A stretch of 64,000 nucleotides of DNA. Source: Micropruina sp. Its GTDB lineage: Bacteria > Actinomycetota > Actinomycetes > Propionibacteriales > Propionibacteriaceae. This document shows positions 50,095-59,652 of the stretch, in pieces (the first letter of the stretch is position 1; each line of letters starts with the position of its first letter). The position numbers and the translations under genes are program-made. The notes beneath the pieces are model-generated. The model was not told the origin of the DNA. It made no database searches and saw nothing but the letters and a program-made list of their open reading frames with translations. The stretch covers positions 558,001 through 622,000 of the forward strand of contig JADJVZ010000011.1 of the NCBI GenBank assembly GCA_016716635.1, given 5' to 3'.

Positions 50095-51030
50095 TCAGGC
50101 CTGACGCGGCCCGGTTCCCAGCACGACGTCCGGGTCGACCACCCAGGGGCTGCGGGGCACCTGCGTCGGAGCGAACTCCTCGAGTAGATCCGCGGGCCTG
50201 ACTCGATCCCGACCTCGCGCCAACTCCAACGAGTGCGCCAGTAACGCCACCACCTGCTCGGGCGCCCACCCGCGGTCCCGCAGTTGGGCGAGAGTCACGT
50301 CCCCCTCGCGCTTGGCGAGGCGACGTCCGGAGGGGTTCACAGCGAGCGGCACATGCGCGTACCGCGGCACCTCGCCGCCCAACTGACGGGTCAGCCAGGC
50401 CTGCCGCGGGGCGCTGGAAAGAAGGTCGTCGCCGCGCACCACCTGATCGACGCCTTGGGCGAGATCGTCCACGACGACCGCCAGGTTGTAGGCGGGTGTG
50501 CCGTCGTTACGGACCAGGACGAAGTCGTCGACGACCGCCGTCACGTCGCCGGCCCACAGATCATTGACGGTTTGCACGACCCCGGCCGCCTTGATGCGGA
50601 GAGCCGCCGGACGGGACCCGCGTCGCTCGGCCCGCTGGGCGGCGCTCAGCTCGCGGCAGGTTCCCGGGTAGGGACGATAGCCGTCGCCGTGAGGGGCGAC
50701 GGCGGCTTCGGCGATATCGCGCCTCGTACAGAAGCACTCGTAGGCGCGACCTTGGAGTGATTCGAGGGCCGCCGCGTAGGCGTTCGCGCGCCTCGACTGG
50801 AGCATCACCTCGCCATCCCAGGTGAGCCCCAACCAGGCAAGGTCGGCTTCTTGGCGAGCCGCAATCTGGCTCGAGCCCGCCATCCGCTGAGTGTCGAGAT
50901 CCTCGATGCGCAGCAGAAACCGTCCGCCCTCGCGGCGGGCCATCAGCCACGCAATGAGGGCCGTCCTGACGTTGCCCAGATGGAGTTCCGAGGTCGGGGT
51001 CGGGGCGAATCGTCCGGTCATGGGGCGCAC
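50095..51030 (-). CDS. gluQ: Glutamyl-Q tRNA(Asp) synthetase
   Basis: 311 residues, a short GluRS without anticodon domain. GRFAPTPTSELHLGN carries the HIGH-like motif; zinc ligands are CFC, YPGTC; KMSKS is degenerate as LAKREGD. It attaches glutamate to queuosine of tRNA-Asp. GTG 51030 is 8 nt after TAGGGT (minus strand, 51039-51044); ATG 51021 three codons later is the alternative. Confidence 0.93.
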   Translation of the reverse strand: MRPMTGRFAPTPTSELHLGNVRTALIAWLMARREGGRFLLRIEDLDTQRMAGSSQIAARQEADLAWLGLTWDGEVMLQSRRANAYAAALESLQGRAYECFCTRRDIAEAAVAPHGDGYRPYPGTCRELSAAQRAERRGSRPAALRIKAAGVVQTVNDLWAGDVTAVVDDFVLVRNDGTPAYNLAVVVDDLAQGVDQVVRGDDLLSSAPRQAWLTRQLGGEVPRYAHVPLAVNPSGRRLAKREGDVTLAQLRDRGWAPEQVVALLAHSLELARGRDRVRPADLLEEFAPTQVPRSPWVVDPDVVLGTGPRQA

Positions 51031-51041
51031 GCGCCGTGACC

Positions 51042-51713
51042 CTAAGCGGCCGCAGCGTCAACGCTGGCGGCGAAATCCTTCGTGAAATCGTCAGCCGAAA
51101 TGGACACACCACCGGTGGGCGGGATCACGGCAAGGCCGACGCCGCGGTACTCCTCCAAGAGGATCGAGGAGTTCTCGGCCGAGTGCACCGCCCACACGAC
51201 CCCGCCGCTCGTGCCGGTGGTTGACGTGAGTCCGGAAGCCGAGCCGGAGCACGCAGCAATGAAGGCCGTCGTGAAGTCCGTCGACGTGGTCTTGAGCAGG
51301 TTGAGTGCCACGTTGAAGGTCTTTCCGCCGTGCTGCGCCCCGCTGGAGGTGTACGAACTGGCGAGGGCCGATTCGCCAAAGGCCACGCACGCGGCGGGCA
51401 GCGCCGCACTGGTCGGCCGAGGCGCGAACGCCGCCGTGATCGTGAAGCCCGCCGGTGTGCTCTGGGCAAGGAGTTTCTTGAACTGATCGGCGGTGAGCGC
51501 TGCGGTGGAGTTCACGGCCGCGGTGCCGGAAGCTGCGGCCGTGGTGCCGGAAGCTGTGGCTGCGGGGGTGCCGGTGCTCAAGGTGCCGGACGGGCTGGCG
51601 CACCCGGCGACAGCCAAGACGGTGCCGGCCATCAGCAGCGAGCCGACCTGCGCGAGGCGGCGTGCGGGGCGGACGCCCTCCGAGCGGCGGATTCGATCCA
51701 AGTTCTTAAGCAT
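51042..51713 (-). CDS. Secreted lipoprotein of unknown function
   Basis: 223 residues. Basic n-region, hydrophobic helix and lipobox AVAGC (Cys38), then a Ser/Thr/Ala linker and a globular part with two Cys (ALPAACVAFG and AFIAACSGS) that may form a disulfide. ATG 51713 is 6 nt after TACCGT (51720-51725, minus strand). Only 11 nt before gluQ, so probably co-transcribed with it. Confidence 0.82.
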   Translation of the reverse strand: MLKNLDRIRRSEGVRPARRLAQVGSLLMAGTVLAVAGCASPSGTLSTGTPAATASGTTAAASGTAAVNSTAALTADQFKKLLAQSTPAGFTITAAFAPRPTSAALPAACVAFGESALASSYTSSGAQHGGKTFNVALNLLKTTSTDFTTAFIAACSGSASGLTSTTGTSGGVVWAVHSAENSSILLEEYRGVGLAVIPPTGGVSISADDFTKDFAASVDAAAA

Positions 51714-51871
51714 GCGCCCACGGTAGTGGGGCCGAGGCGCTGATCGTGACCACCGTCCCATCCGTGGCGGGCAGGCATTCGGCGCGTCCCCCGCGGCGGC
51801 CAGCGATTCTTGGACGGCGAATCCCAAGGCGCTGCTAGCCTTCGAAAGGTCGTCTGTGGAAGGGGAAACGG

Positions 51872-52816
51872 GTGAGCGCGCGCAAATCGGAACGGGTCTT
51901 GAACCTGGCGATCTGCCTACTCATGACCAAGCGCTACCTGACCCGCGAGCAGATCCGGGAAACCATCGAGGGCTACCACGGCCTCACCGACGGCGCCTTC
52001 GAGCGGACGTTCGAGCGCGACAAGGACGACCTCCGCTCCATGGGCGTGCCCATCGAGACCGGGTCGAATGACGCCTTCTTCGATGACGAGCTCGGGTATC
52101 GCATCCGCCGGGCCGATTTCGAGCTGCCGCCGGTCGACTTCAGCCGCGGCGAAATCACCGCGCTGGGGTTGGCGAGCAAACTCTGGGAGCAGGCCAGCCT
52201 GGCCGAACAAGCAGTCAGCGCCGTCGCCAAACTGCGCGCCGCGGGGTTCGAGCTGGACGCCGTTCCCTTGGCGGGCCTCGCGCTCTCGGTGGGCGCACGG
52301 GAGCCCGCCTTTGAGACCGTCTGGAACGCCGCCCTCACCCGCACCCGGGTCACCTTCGACTACCGGGGCCTGCGCCGGGTGGTGGAGCCATGGCACCTCA
52401 CCTATCGCAACGGCGCTTGGTACCTCCAGGGCCTGGACGCGAGCCGCGACGCCCCCCGGGTATTCAAACTGGCGCGTTTCGAAAGCACCCCGGAATTGGA
52501 CGGGAAACCTGGCGCCTACCAGGTGCCGGACGGGGTCGATCCCGGCATGGTGATGCGTTGGATCGACCCGGCCGGCCCAGACGCGGAAGCGTCCCTGGCG
52601 ATCCGCGGGGGACGCGCCCCGGAATTGCGCCGACGGGGCTATCCCTCTCCGTCCGCGCCTGGCGTTCCACCGGGTTTCGAGGCCTGGGTAGTGCCCTACT
52701 CGACTGGCGGCGACTTCGTGGGCGAGATCGCCCGTTTCGCTGATGACGTGCTGGTGCTGGGCCCGGACGACCTGCGCACGGCCCTCATCCGCCACCTCGA
52801 GGCGGTGGCACGCTGA
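51872..52816 (+). CDS. pafB: WYL-domain regulator PafB
   Basis: 314 residues. N-terminal helix-turn-helix (about 5-80, RYLTREQIRETIEGY) and a WYL domain (about 140-215, VEPWHLTYRNGAWYLQGLD). In mycobacteria PafB with PafC activates DNA-damage genes independently of LexA. GTG 51872 has GGGGAAA upstream; 1-nt overlap with pafC. Confidence 0.93.
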   Translation: MSARKSERVLNLAICLLMTKRYLTREQIRETIEGYHGLTDGAFERTFERDKDDLRSMGVPIETGSNDAFFDDELGYRIRRADFELPPVDFSRGEITALGLASKLWEQASLAEQAVSAVAKLRAAGFELDAVPLAGLALSVGAREPAFETVWNAALTRTRVTFDYRGLRRVVEPWHLTYRNGAWYLQGLDASRDAPRVFKLARFESTPELDGKPGAYQVPDGVDPGMVMRWIDPAGPDAEASLAIRGGRAPELRRRGYPSPSAPGVPPGFEAWVVPYSTGGDFVGEIARFADDVLVLGPDDLRTALIRHLEAVAR

Positions 52817-53778
52817 TGGCGACCTCGTCCGATCAGGTCGAGCGGCTGCTGGCCCTCGTGCCCTACCTGCAAAGCCACCCGCGCGCGGAAGTGTCCCTGA
52901 CGGCGAAGGCCTTCGGGGTGACCCCGCGGCAGCTACTGGCCGATCTCCACGTGCTGTGGTTCTGCGGCCTCCCGGGCGGCCTCCCGGATGACCTCATCGA
53001 GATCGACATGGACGCCGTGGAATCCGACGGCACCATCACGCTGTCCAACGCCCCCTATCTGGCTCGCCCCATGCGTTTCACCCCCGGCGAAGCGGTGAGC
53101 CTCGTTGTGGCCTTGCGCGCCATGAAGGAAGTGGTCACCGGGCCGCTTGCCGACGCGGTCGACAGCGCCTTGGCCAAGCTCTCCAGCGCCGCGGCGGCCA
53201 CCCCCGGACCCGAGGTGGGCGTCCAGGTGAACTCCGGCGCGGCCGACGTTCGGGAGGCACTGACGGCAGCCATCGACGCGGGGGAGCGCGTCCGCTTGGA
53301 CTACGCCCCCGCGAGTCGCACCGAGCCCGATGAGCCGCTGGTGGACCCCTCCGTCATCGTGCTGGTGGACGGTTTCGCTTACCTGCAGGGCTGGGCGTTG
53401 GCCCGCAAAGCCTGGCGCACCTACCGCCTCGATCGGATCCACGCGGTGGAACGTGCGGGCCAGCGGGTCGACGACCACGGTGCGCCTCCCGCGTTCGATG
53501 CGGCCTGGCTGGACGCGCGTCCGAACGTCGTGACCGCGACCCTCGACGTCACGTCCGACGCCGCCTGGATCGCGGAGTATTACCCCGTGGTGCGGAGCTT
53601 GGCTATCCGCGGCGGTCAGCGCGTCACGTTGAAGGTCGCCGATCTCGAGTGGCTGCAGGCCCTCCTGCTGCGGCTGGGTCCGGGGATCAAACGCGTCCAT
53701 CCGCCGGAACTCGGCGTCCCGGCCGCCCGGGCGGCCACGAGTGCGCTGCGGCTTTATGGCGCTAGTCCGCGCGGGTAG
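52816..53778 (+). CDS. pafC: WYL-domain regulator PafC
   Basis: 320 residues, same layout as PafB: winged helix about 5-75 (SLTAKAFGVTPRQLLADLHVLWF), WYL domain about 155-225 with FAYLQGWALARKAWRTYRLDRI in outline. Works as partner of PafB. TGATG junction with pafB. Confidence 0.93.
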   Translation: MATSSDQVERLLALVPYLQSHPRAEVSLTAKAFGVTPRQLLADLHVLWFCGLPGGLPDDLIEIDMDAVESDGTITLSNAPYLARPMRFTPGEAVSLVVALRAMKEVVTGPLADAVDSALAKLSSAAAATPGPEVGVQVNSGAADVREALTAAIDAGERVRLDYAPASRTEPDEPLVDPSVIVLVDGFAYLQGWALARKAWRTYRLDRIHAVERAGQRVDDHGAPPAFDAAWLDARPNVVTATLDVTSDAAWIAEYYPVVRSLAIRGGQRVTLKVADLEWLQALLLRLGPGIKRVHPPELGVPAARAATSALRLYGASPRG

Positions 53779-53787
53779 GGTGGGAGT

Positions 53788-53997
53788 GTGATGCTGGCGT
53801 GGGTTTTTGTGGCGATCGCCCTCGGGGGCTTGGTCGTCATGGTGGCGTTCGCTATTCGCCTGGCACACCAGGCGTCTGACCTTTTCTCCGAGGTCGCGAT
53901 GCTCGGCACCCGGGTCGAAGAGCTTGGAGAGCTTGTGTCGCACCTGGATCTGACGGGCGGGCGTGGATCGTCCGTCGACCGATACGAAAGAGACTGA
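53788..53997 (+). CDS. Small single-span membrane protein between pafC and tatA
   Basis: 69 residues: one membrane helix (about 3-25) then a helical cytosolic tail (LFSEVAMLGTRVEELGELVSHL). GTG 53788 is 6 nt after TAGGGT (53776-53781), probably the leaderless start of the tat transcript. Its stop is 1 nt before the tatA ATG. Unknown function. Confidence 0.8.
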   Translation: MMLAWVFVAIALGGLVVMVAFAIRLAHQASDLFSEVAMLGTRVEELGELVSHLDLTGGRGSSVDRYERD

Positions 53998-53998
53998 G

Positions 53999-54232
53999 AT
54001 GTCGATTGTTCCTCTGTTGGGACTGCCCCAGGGCTTTGAGTGGATCATCATCGCCGTCGTGGCGTTGGTGCTCTTCGGTGGCGCCAAGTTGACCTCGTTC
54101 GGCAAGAACGCAGGCAAGGCGATCCGCGAGTTCAAGGAAGAGACTGCGTCCCTGAACAAGGGCGAGTCCGCTCCGACGGTCGAGGACCCCGCAACCGACC
54201 CCAAGGTCGTCAAGCCCACCGACCAGAGCTGA
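53999..54232 (+). CDS. tatA: Sec-independent translocase subunit TatA
   Basis: 77 residues: membrane helix (FEWIIIAVVALVLFGG), hinge FGGAKLTSFGKNAGKAIREF amphipathic helix in outline, acidic tail. Forms the Tat pore with TatC. ATG 53999 has GAAAGAG upstream. Confidence 0.95.
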   Translation: MSIVPLLGLPQGFEWIIIAVVALVLFGGAKLTSFGKNAGKAIREFKEETASLNKGESAPTVEDPATDPKVVKPTDQS

Positions 54233-54236
54233 GTCT

Positions 54237-55061
54237 GTGGCCAAGCGCGATCGACTCGCCTGGCTCAAACCCCCGAAGGGCGCTCCCGGAGGGGTGATGT
54301 CGCTGGCGGATCATCTCCGTGAGTTCCGCTATCGGGTCATTATTTCCACGCTGGCGATCGTCCTGACGGCGGTCATTGCTGCTTTCTTCTACAACGCGAT
54401 CTACGGCCTGCTGATGCAGCCGTGGCTCAAGGCCCTGGAGCTGCTCAAGGAAACGAACCCCAGCCTTGATCCGAAGGCCGTGATCTCGGGCGTGGCCGCG
54501 CCGTTCACCCTGATCATGATGATCGCGGGCGTGACTGGGCTCATCGTGTCTAGCCCCATCTGGATTTACCAAGCGTGGGCGTTCATTGTCCCGGCCTTGC
54601 ACGCGCACGAGCGCAAGTGGGCCATTCGGTTCGTGGCAGTGGCTGTTCCGTTGTTCCTGCTGGGCGTGGCCATCGGCTACATCGTGCTGCCGACCGGCAT
54701 TTCGGCGATGCTCGCGCTCACTCCGTCGACGGGTGGCACCATCACCAACCTGCTCGACGTGAACGCCTTCCTCGACATGCAATTGCGACTCATGGTGATC
54801 TTCGGCCTGGCGTTCGAGCTGCCGGTCTTCCTCATCGGGCTCAACATGGCGGGCATTGTGAAGGCCCGCCAGTTGGCGAAGGTGCGCACCTACGTGATCT
54901 TCGGATTGTTCGTCTTCGCCGCCGCCGTGACTCCCTCCCCTGACCCCTTCTCGATGCTCGCGTTAGCCCTGCCGCTGGTGGCTTTGTTCATTGCCGCCGA
55001 GGTCGTCTGCCGCATCCATGACCGCCGGGCCCTCAAGGCGGACGCCGAGGCGCAGGCGTGA
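54237..55061 (+). CDS. tatC: Sec-independent translocase subunit TatC
   Basis: 274 residues, six membrane segments. MSLADHLREFRYRVI is the conserved N-terminal signal-binding site, and SPIWIYQAWAFIVPALHAHERK, FELPVFL are family marks. Start GTG 54237 follows tatA by 4 nt. The 3' end overlaps the lipid kinase gene. Confidence 0.95.
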   Translation: MAKRDRLAWLKPPKGAPGGVMSLADHLREFRYRVIISTLAIVLTAVIAAFFYNAIYGLLMQPWLKALELLKETNPSLDPKAVISGVAAPFTLIMMIAGVTGLIVSSPIWIYQAWAFIVPALHAHERKWAIRFVAVAVPLFLLGVAIGYIVLPTGISAMLALTPSTGGTITNLLDVNAFLDMQLRLMVIFGLAFELPVFLIGLNMAGIVKARQLAKVRTYVIFGLFVFAAAVTPSPDPFSMLALALPLVALFIAAEVVCRIHDRRALKADAEAQA

Positions 55062-55996
55062 CCGAGCCCTCGACGCCGAACCTGACCTTGGTAGTCAACC
55101 CGGCGTCGGGCAGGGGGCGCGCGAAGCGGCTGCTCCCGGGGCTCGTCCAACGCCTGCAGCGCGAACTTCCGGGCGTCGACCTCGACGTGTGGGAAAGCAG
55201 TTCGTATGACCACGCCCGCGAGCTGTGCGTCAGGGCCGTCGCCACGGCCCGTCCCGGCGTCCCTGGGCAGCGCCCCGACACGCTTTTGGTCATGGGTGGG
55301 GACGGTATCGCGCACCTCGGCCTCAACGCCTGCGGTGGCACCGACGTGCCCCTCGGGGTCATCCCAGCCGGAACGGGCAACGATTTCTGCCGCGGCATGA
55401 GGGCGGCGACGAACGCCCAAGGCGCGGTCGCGGCCATCATCGCGGGCAACACGAGGCGCGTCGATCTGGCCGAGGTGACCGGTGACCTCGTTGGTGGCCG
55501 GGAGCGCGAGCTCGTCGGCAGCATCGTGAGCACCGGCTACGACTCGCGGGTGAACCGGCGCGGCAACGGCATGCGCTGGTCGCTGGGGTCGCTGGCCTAC
55601 ACCGCGGCCGCGCTGCGGGAACTGCGCGGGTTCGATCCCTTGCCCTATCGGTTGCTCCTGGACGGCGAGCTCCTCGAAACGGACGCCATGTTTGTGACCG
55701 TCGGGAACGCCGGCGTCATGGGCGGCGGCATGCAGGCCTGCCCCGACGCCGACGTGACGGACGGCCTGCTGGACCTGACAATCGTCCACGCGGTGAGCCG
55801 CTGGGTCTTGATCCGGATGCTGCCCAAGATGTTCGACGGCTCCTTCCGGACCCACCCCGCCATCGAGTTCCGTCGCGCGACGACCGTCCACATCGACGGT
55901 GACGGCCTCTTCGGCATGGCTGACGGCGAGGAACTCGGACCTGTCCCGCTCACTGTGACGGCGCTTCCTCGGGCGCTCACCTTGCTCGTGCCGTAG
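55058..55996 (+). CDS. Diacylglycerol kinase-like lipid kinase
   Basis: 312 residues with the DAGK catalytic domain: NPASGRGRA near 14, GGDGIAHLGLNA (the usual GGDGT has Ile here) near 81 and PAGTGNDFCRGM. The C-terminal beta-sandwich domain follows. It phosphorylates diacylglycerol or a related lipid. GTG overlaps the tatC stop by 4 nt. Gene order tatC-kinase-helY is common in actinobacteria. Confidence 0.92.
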   Translation: MTEPSTPNLTLVVNPASGRGRAKRLLPGLVQRLQRELPGVDLDVWESSSYDHARELCVRAVATARPGVPGQRPDTLLVMGGDGIAHLGLNACGGTDVPLGVIPAGTGNDFCRGMRAATNAQGAVAAIIAGNTRRVDLAEVTGDLVGGRERELVGSIVSTGYDSRVNRRGNGMRWSLGSLAYTAAALRELRGFDPLPYRLLLDGELLETDAMFVTVGNAGVMGGGMQACPDADVTDGLLDLTIVHAVSRWVLIRMLPKMFDGSFRTHPAIEFRRATTVHIDGDGLFGMADGEELGPVPLTVTALPRALTLLVP

Positions 55997-56007
55997 GTTG
56001 GGGCGCG

Positions 56008-58758
56008 ATGGACGCCACCGTGGCCGCGTTTGCGGCAACCTATTCCTTTGGTCTCGACGACTACCAACTGCAGGGCTGTGAGCACGTCGCCGCTGGGCGA
56101 GGGGTGCTGGTCGCGGCCCCCACCGGGGCCGGTAAGACCGTCGTCGGCGAGTTCGCTGTCTTCTTGGCGCTGCTCACCGGTCGCAAATGCTTCTACACGA
56201 CCCCCATCAAGGCGCTGTCGAACCAGAAGTACCACGACCTTGTCGAACGGCACGGGGAAGCCAATGTCGGCTTACTGACCGGCGACGTGTCGATCAACTC
56301 CGAGGCGCAGGTCGTCGTCATGACCACCGAAGTGCTGCGCAACATGATCTACGCGGGTTCCGACACCCTGACCGGGCTCGGCTTCGTGGTGATGGACGAG
56401 GTGCATTACCTCGCCGATCGCTTCCGCGGCGCGGTGTGGGAGGAAGTCATCATCGGGCTGGCGGCGAGCGTCCAGGTGGTGAGCCTGTCGGCGACCGTGT
56501 CGAACGCCGAGGAGTTCGGAGCCTGGCTCGACGAGGTCCGCGGCGATGTGGCTGTGGTGGTCTCCGAGCGGCGTCCGGTGCCGTTGTTCCAGCACGTGTT
56601 GGCCGGCCGGCGCCTCTATGACCTGTTCGAGGGGGAGGCCCCCACCGCGCGCCCGCTGACGGGGGAGACCCCGGACGTGAATCCCGAACTGCTGCGCCTG
56701 GCCAAGGAAGAGGCGCGCGGCGTCCGGGACGATTCCCGCGCGCTGCGCAGCGGCAAGGTGCGCGGCAAGATCGCCGCCCGCCAAAAGGGGTTCCGCGGTG
56801 CGCCGCCGAAGTCGAACCTTGTTCCTCGCCGCGATGGCACGGTCGAACGCTTGGCGGCCGACGGGCTGCTGCCGGCCATCTATTTCATCTTCTCGCGCCA
56901 AGGCTGCGACGCCGCGGTCGGCCAACTGCTCAACTCGGGGCTCCGGCTCACCAATGAGTTCGAGCGGCGTGAGGTCGAACAACTGCTCGCCAAGCACACC
57001 GCCGGGCTCACCCCGTCCGACCTCGACGCCCTTGAGTTCGGCACCTTCGCCGCTGCCATGGGGCGAGGCATCGCCTCCCACCACGCCGGGATGCTGCCCG
57101 CGTTCAAGGCCTGCGTCGAGGAGGCCTTCCTCAAGGGCTTGGTGCGCGTCGTTTTCGCCACCGAGACCCTGGCGCTCGGCATCAATATGCCCGCCCGGTC
57201 GGTGGTGCTGGAGAAGCTGGTGAAATACAACGGCGAGACCCACGCCGACATCACGCCGGGGGAGTACACCCAGCTCACCGGGCGCGCGGGTCGCCGCGGC
57301 ATCGACGTCGAGGGCCACGCCGTCGTGCTGTGGCAGACGAACTTCGACCCGCGGGCCGTCGCCGGCCTGGCCTCGCGGCGCACCTACCCGCTGCGCTCCA
57401 GCTTCGCGCCGACCTACAACATGGCTGTCAACCTCGTGGGGGCCGTCGGACGGGACCGCGCGCGAGCCCTGCTGGAGCAGTCCTTCGCCCAATACCAGGC
57501 CGATTCGGGCGTGGTCGGACTGTCGCGGGCCATCGTGCGGCTCACCAAGCAGATCGATGCGGCGTGGGCCGAAGCCGACTGCGACCGCGGCGATTTCCGC
57601 GACTACGCGCGCCTGCGCGGTCAGATTTCCGAGGTTGAGGCGCAGGCCGCCAAGGCGCGCCGAGCCGATCGTCGCGCCGAGGCTGACGAGGTGCTGGATC
57701 ATCTCGAGCCGGGCGACATCGTGGGGGTGCCCAGCGGCCGCCATCAGGGGTGGGTAGCCGTGCTGGATCCCGACAACACGCGTCCCCGCGAGGGCGGCCC
57801 GCATCCGCAGGTGTTGACCCAGGAGGGACAAATCAAGCGCCTGGCGAGCGGCGACTTCCCGGTGCCGCCGGCCGTGATCGGGCGCATGCGCGTTCCCAAG
57901 CACGTCGATCCGCGCGATGGGGCCACCCGCCGCACGCTGTTCGCCGCGTTCCGCAGCAAGCTCGCCACCCTCGACACCTCCCCAACCCGGTACGAGCCCC
58001 AGGCGATGGCCGAGGACGCGGCGACCCGCATCGAACTGCTGCGCATGGAGCTCAAGCAGCAGCCCTGCCATCGCTGCCCCGATCGCGAGCAGCACGCGCG
58101 AGCCGCCGAGGTCGCGCTGCGCTTGGAGCGGGAGCGGGCCGGGCTGGAACGCCAGGCCGAACGCCGCACGAACACCATCGCGGTGCGCTTCGATCGGATC
58201 TGCGGCGTCTTGGAGGCGCTCGGCTACCTCACGGACAAGGGCCAGGGGGTGACCGACTCGGGCCGGATGCTCGCGCGGATCTATTCCGAGCTGGACCTCG
58301 TCACGGCCGAGGCGCTCCGGGCGGGGGTGCTGGACGATCTATCGGCGCCAGAACTGACGGCTGTGATCTCCTCGATCGTGTTCGAGGCCCGCGGCGCGGA
58401 CCAACGTCGTCCGGCCCGCATGCCCAATAGGAACTCCGAGGCGGCCCAATCGGTGCTGCGCCGGGTGTGGCGCGACGTGTCACTGCTTGAGCGCGACCAT
58501 CGCTTGGAGCGCGCGCGCGACCTCGACATCGGGTTCGCGGAATCGATCTTCGCGTGGACCTCGGGCCGCGACCTGGCCGAGGTGCTCGACACCAGCGGCA
58601 TGACCGCCGGCGACTTCGTCCGCTGGACGCGTCAAGTCATCGACCTCGCCGGACAACTTGCTGAGGCCTCGGGCCCGGGGCCGCTGCGAAAGACCTGCCG
58701 CGAGGCGATCGTCCGCATGCGCCGTGGTGTCGTCGATCTCGACCTCACCGAGGACTGA
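56008..58758 (+). CDS. helY: Ski2/Mtr4-like DEAD/DEAH helicase HelY
   Basis: 916 residues. Walker A APTGAGKT at 37-44, DEVH in VVMDEVHYLAD, SLSATVSN (motif III), GINMPARSVV and QLTGRAGRRGID (motifs V, VI), then a long C-terminal helical domain. Probable RNA helicase. ATG 56008 is 8 nt after TAGGTT (55994-55999). Confidence 0.94.
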   Translation: MDATVAAFAATYSFGLDDYQLQGCEHVAAGRGVLVAAPTGAGKTVVGEFAVFLALLTGRKCFYTTPIKALSNQKYHDLVERHGEANVGLLTGDVSINSEAQVVVMTTEVLRNMIYAGSDTLTGLGFVVMDEVHYLADRFRGAVWEEVIIGLAASVQVVSLSATVSNAEEFGAWLDEVRGDVAVVVSERRPVPLFQHVLAGRRLYDLFEGEAPTARPLTGETPDVNPELLRLAKEEARGVRDDSRALRSGKVRGKIAARQKGFRGAPPKSNLVPRRDGTVERLAADGLLPAIYFIFSRQGCDAAVGQLLNSGLRLTNEFERREVEQLLAKHTAGLTPSDLDALEFGTFAAAMGRGIASHHAGMLPAFKACVEEAFLKGLVRVVFATETLALGINMPARSVVLEKLVKYNGETHADITPGEYTQLTGRAGRRGIDVEGHAVVLWQTNFDPRAVAGLASRRTYPLRSSFAPTYNMAVNLVGAVGRDRARALLEQSFAQYQADSGVVGLSRAIVRLTKQIDAAWAEADCDRGDFRDYARLRGQISEVEAQAAKARRADRRAEADEVLDHLEPGDIVGVPSGRHQGWVAVLDPDNTRPREGGPHPQVLTQEGQIKRLASGDFPVPPAVIGRMRVPKHVDPRDGATRRTLFAAFRSKLATLDTSPTRYEPQAMAEDAATRIELLRMELKQQPCHRCPDREQHARAAEVALRLERERAGLERQAERRTNTIAVRFDRICGVLEALGYLTDKGQGVTDSGRMLARIYSELDLVTAEALRAGVLDDLSAPELTAVISSIVFEARGADQRRPARMPNRNSEAAQSVLRRVWRDVSLLERDHRLERARDLDIGFAESIFAWTSGRDLAEVLDTSGMTAGDFVRWTRQVIDLAGQLAEASGPGPLRKTCREAIVRMRRGVVDLDLTED

Positions 58759-58833
58759 CCGGGCGCCAGACGCCGTCCGATCGGGCCGCGCCGTCCCGGC
58801 GGGCCCCCTTGCGTCGTGTGGTTGTATCAACGC

Positions 58834-59652
58834 ATGATCCCGCCTGTTGTGAACCGCGCTTGGTTGGCCGAGCATCCCGAGAGTGTGCTGGTCGATGCTC
58901 GCTCCTATTTCGACGGCCGCCGCGGGTTGGACGCCTACCGGGTGGGGCATTTGCCGCAGGCGGTCCACGTCGACGTGGAGGATCTTTCCGGGGCGCCCAC
59001 CGTTGCCGGGGGGCGTCATCCGTTCCCCACCCCGGAAGCGTTCGCGCGGGTGATGAGCGTGGCAGGCATCGGCAATGACTCAGTGGTGGTGGCCTACGAC
59101 GACGCGGCCGGTGCGATAGCGGCCCGCCTGGTGTGGATGCTGCGCCTCGTCGGCACTGACGCCGCCATCCTTGACGGCGGGGTGCGGCGTGACGACGTGC
59201 TGTCCGAGGCGGACGCGGCGACGCGCCACGCCTGGTTCGCGCCGCGCCCGTGGCCTGTGGAGGCGTTCGCCAGCCTGGAGGAGACCGCCGAGCTCGCCGC
59301 GGCGGACGCCCCGGTCTTGGACGCCCGTCCGTCCGATCGCTACCAGGGAGTGCCGCATCCGCTGGACGACCGGCACGGCCACATGCCCGGCGCGCGCAGC
59401 GCCGCCTGGGTCGGCAACGTGGACGCGCAACTGCGCTTCCGCACCCCCGCGGAACTTCGGGAGCGCTACGCGGAGCTGGGGGTCACCGATGCCGACCAGG
59501 CGGTGGCCCATTGCGGCTCAGGAGTCACGGCGTGCCATGACTTGCTGGCTATGGAGTATGCCGGCCTCGGACGCGGTCGCCTCTTTGTCGGCTCGTGGTC
59601 TGCGTACACCGCGACGGACCGCCCCGTGGTGACGGGACCGACGCCCCACTAG
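58834..59652 (+). CDS. Rhodanese-type sulfurtransferase
   Basis: 272 residues, two rhodanese domains. The active-site loop HCGSGVTAC carries the catalytic Cys; VLDARPSDRYQG and GHMPGARS fit 3-mercaptopyruvate/thiosulfate sulfurtransferases. ATG 58834 is chosen; an in-frame GTG at 58816 is possible. Its stop overlaps the converging gene by 4 nt. Confidence 0.92.
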   Translation: MIPPVVNRAWLAEHPESVLVDARSYFDGRRGLDAYRVGHLPQAVHVDVEDLSGAPTVAGGRHPFPTPEAFARVMSVAGIGNDSVVVAYDDAAGAIAARLVWMLRLVGTDAAILDGGVRRDDVLSEADAATRHAWFAPRPWPVEAFASLEETAELAAADAPVLDARPSDRYQGVPHPLDDRHGHMPGARSAAWVGNVDAQLRFRTPAELRERYAELGVTDADQAVAHCGSGVTACHDLLAMEYAGLGRGRLFVGSWSAYTATDRPVVTGPTPH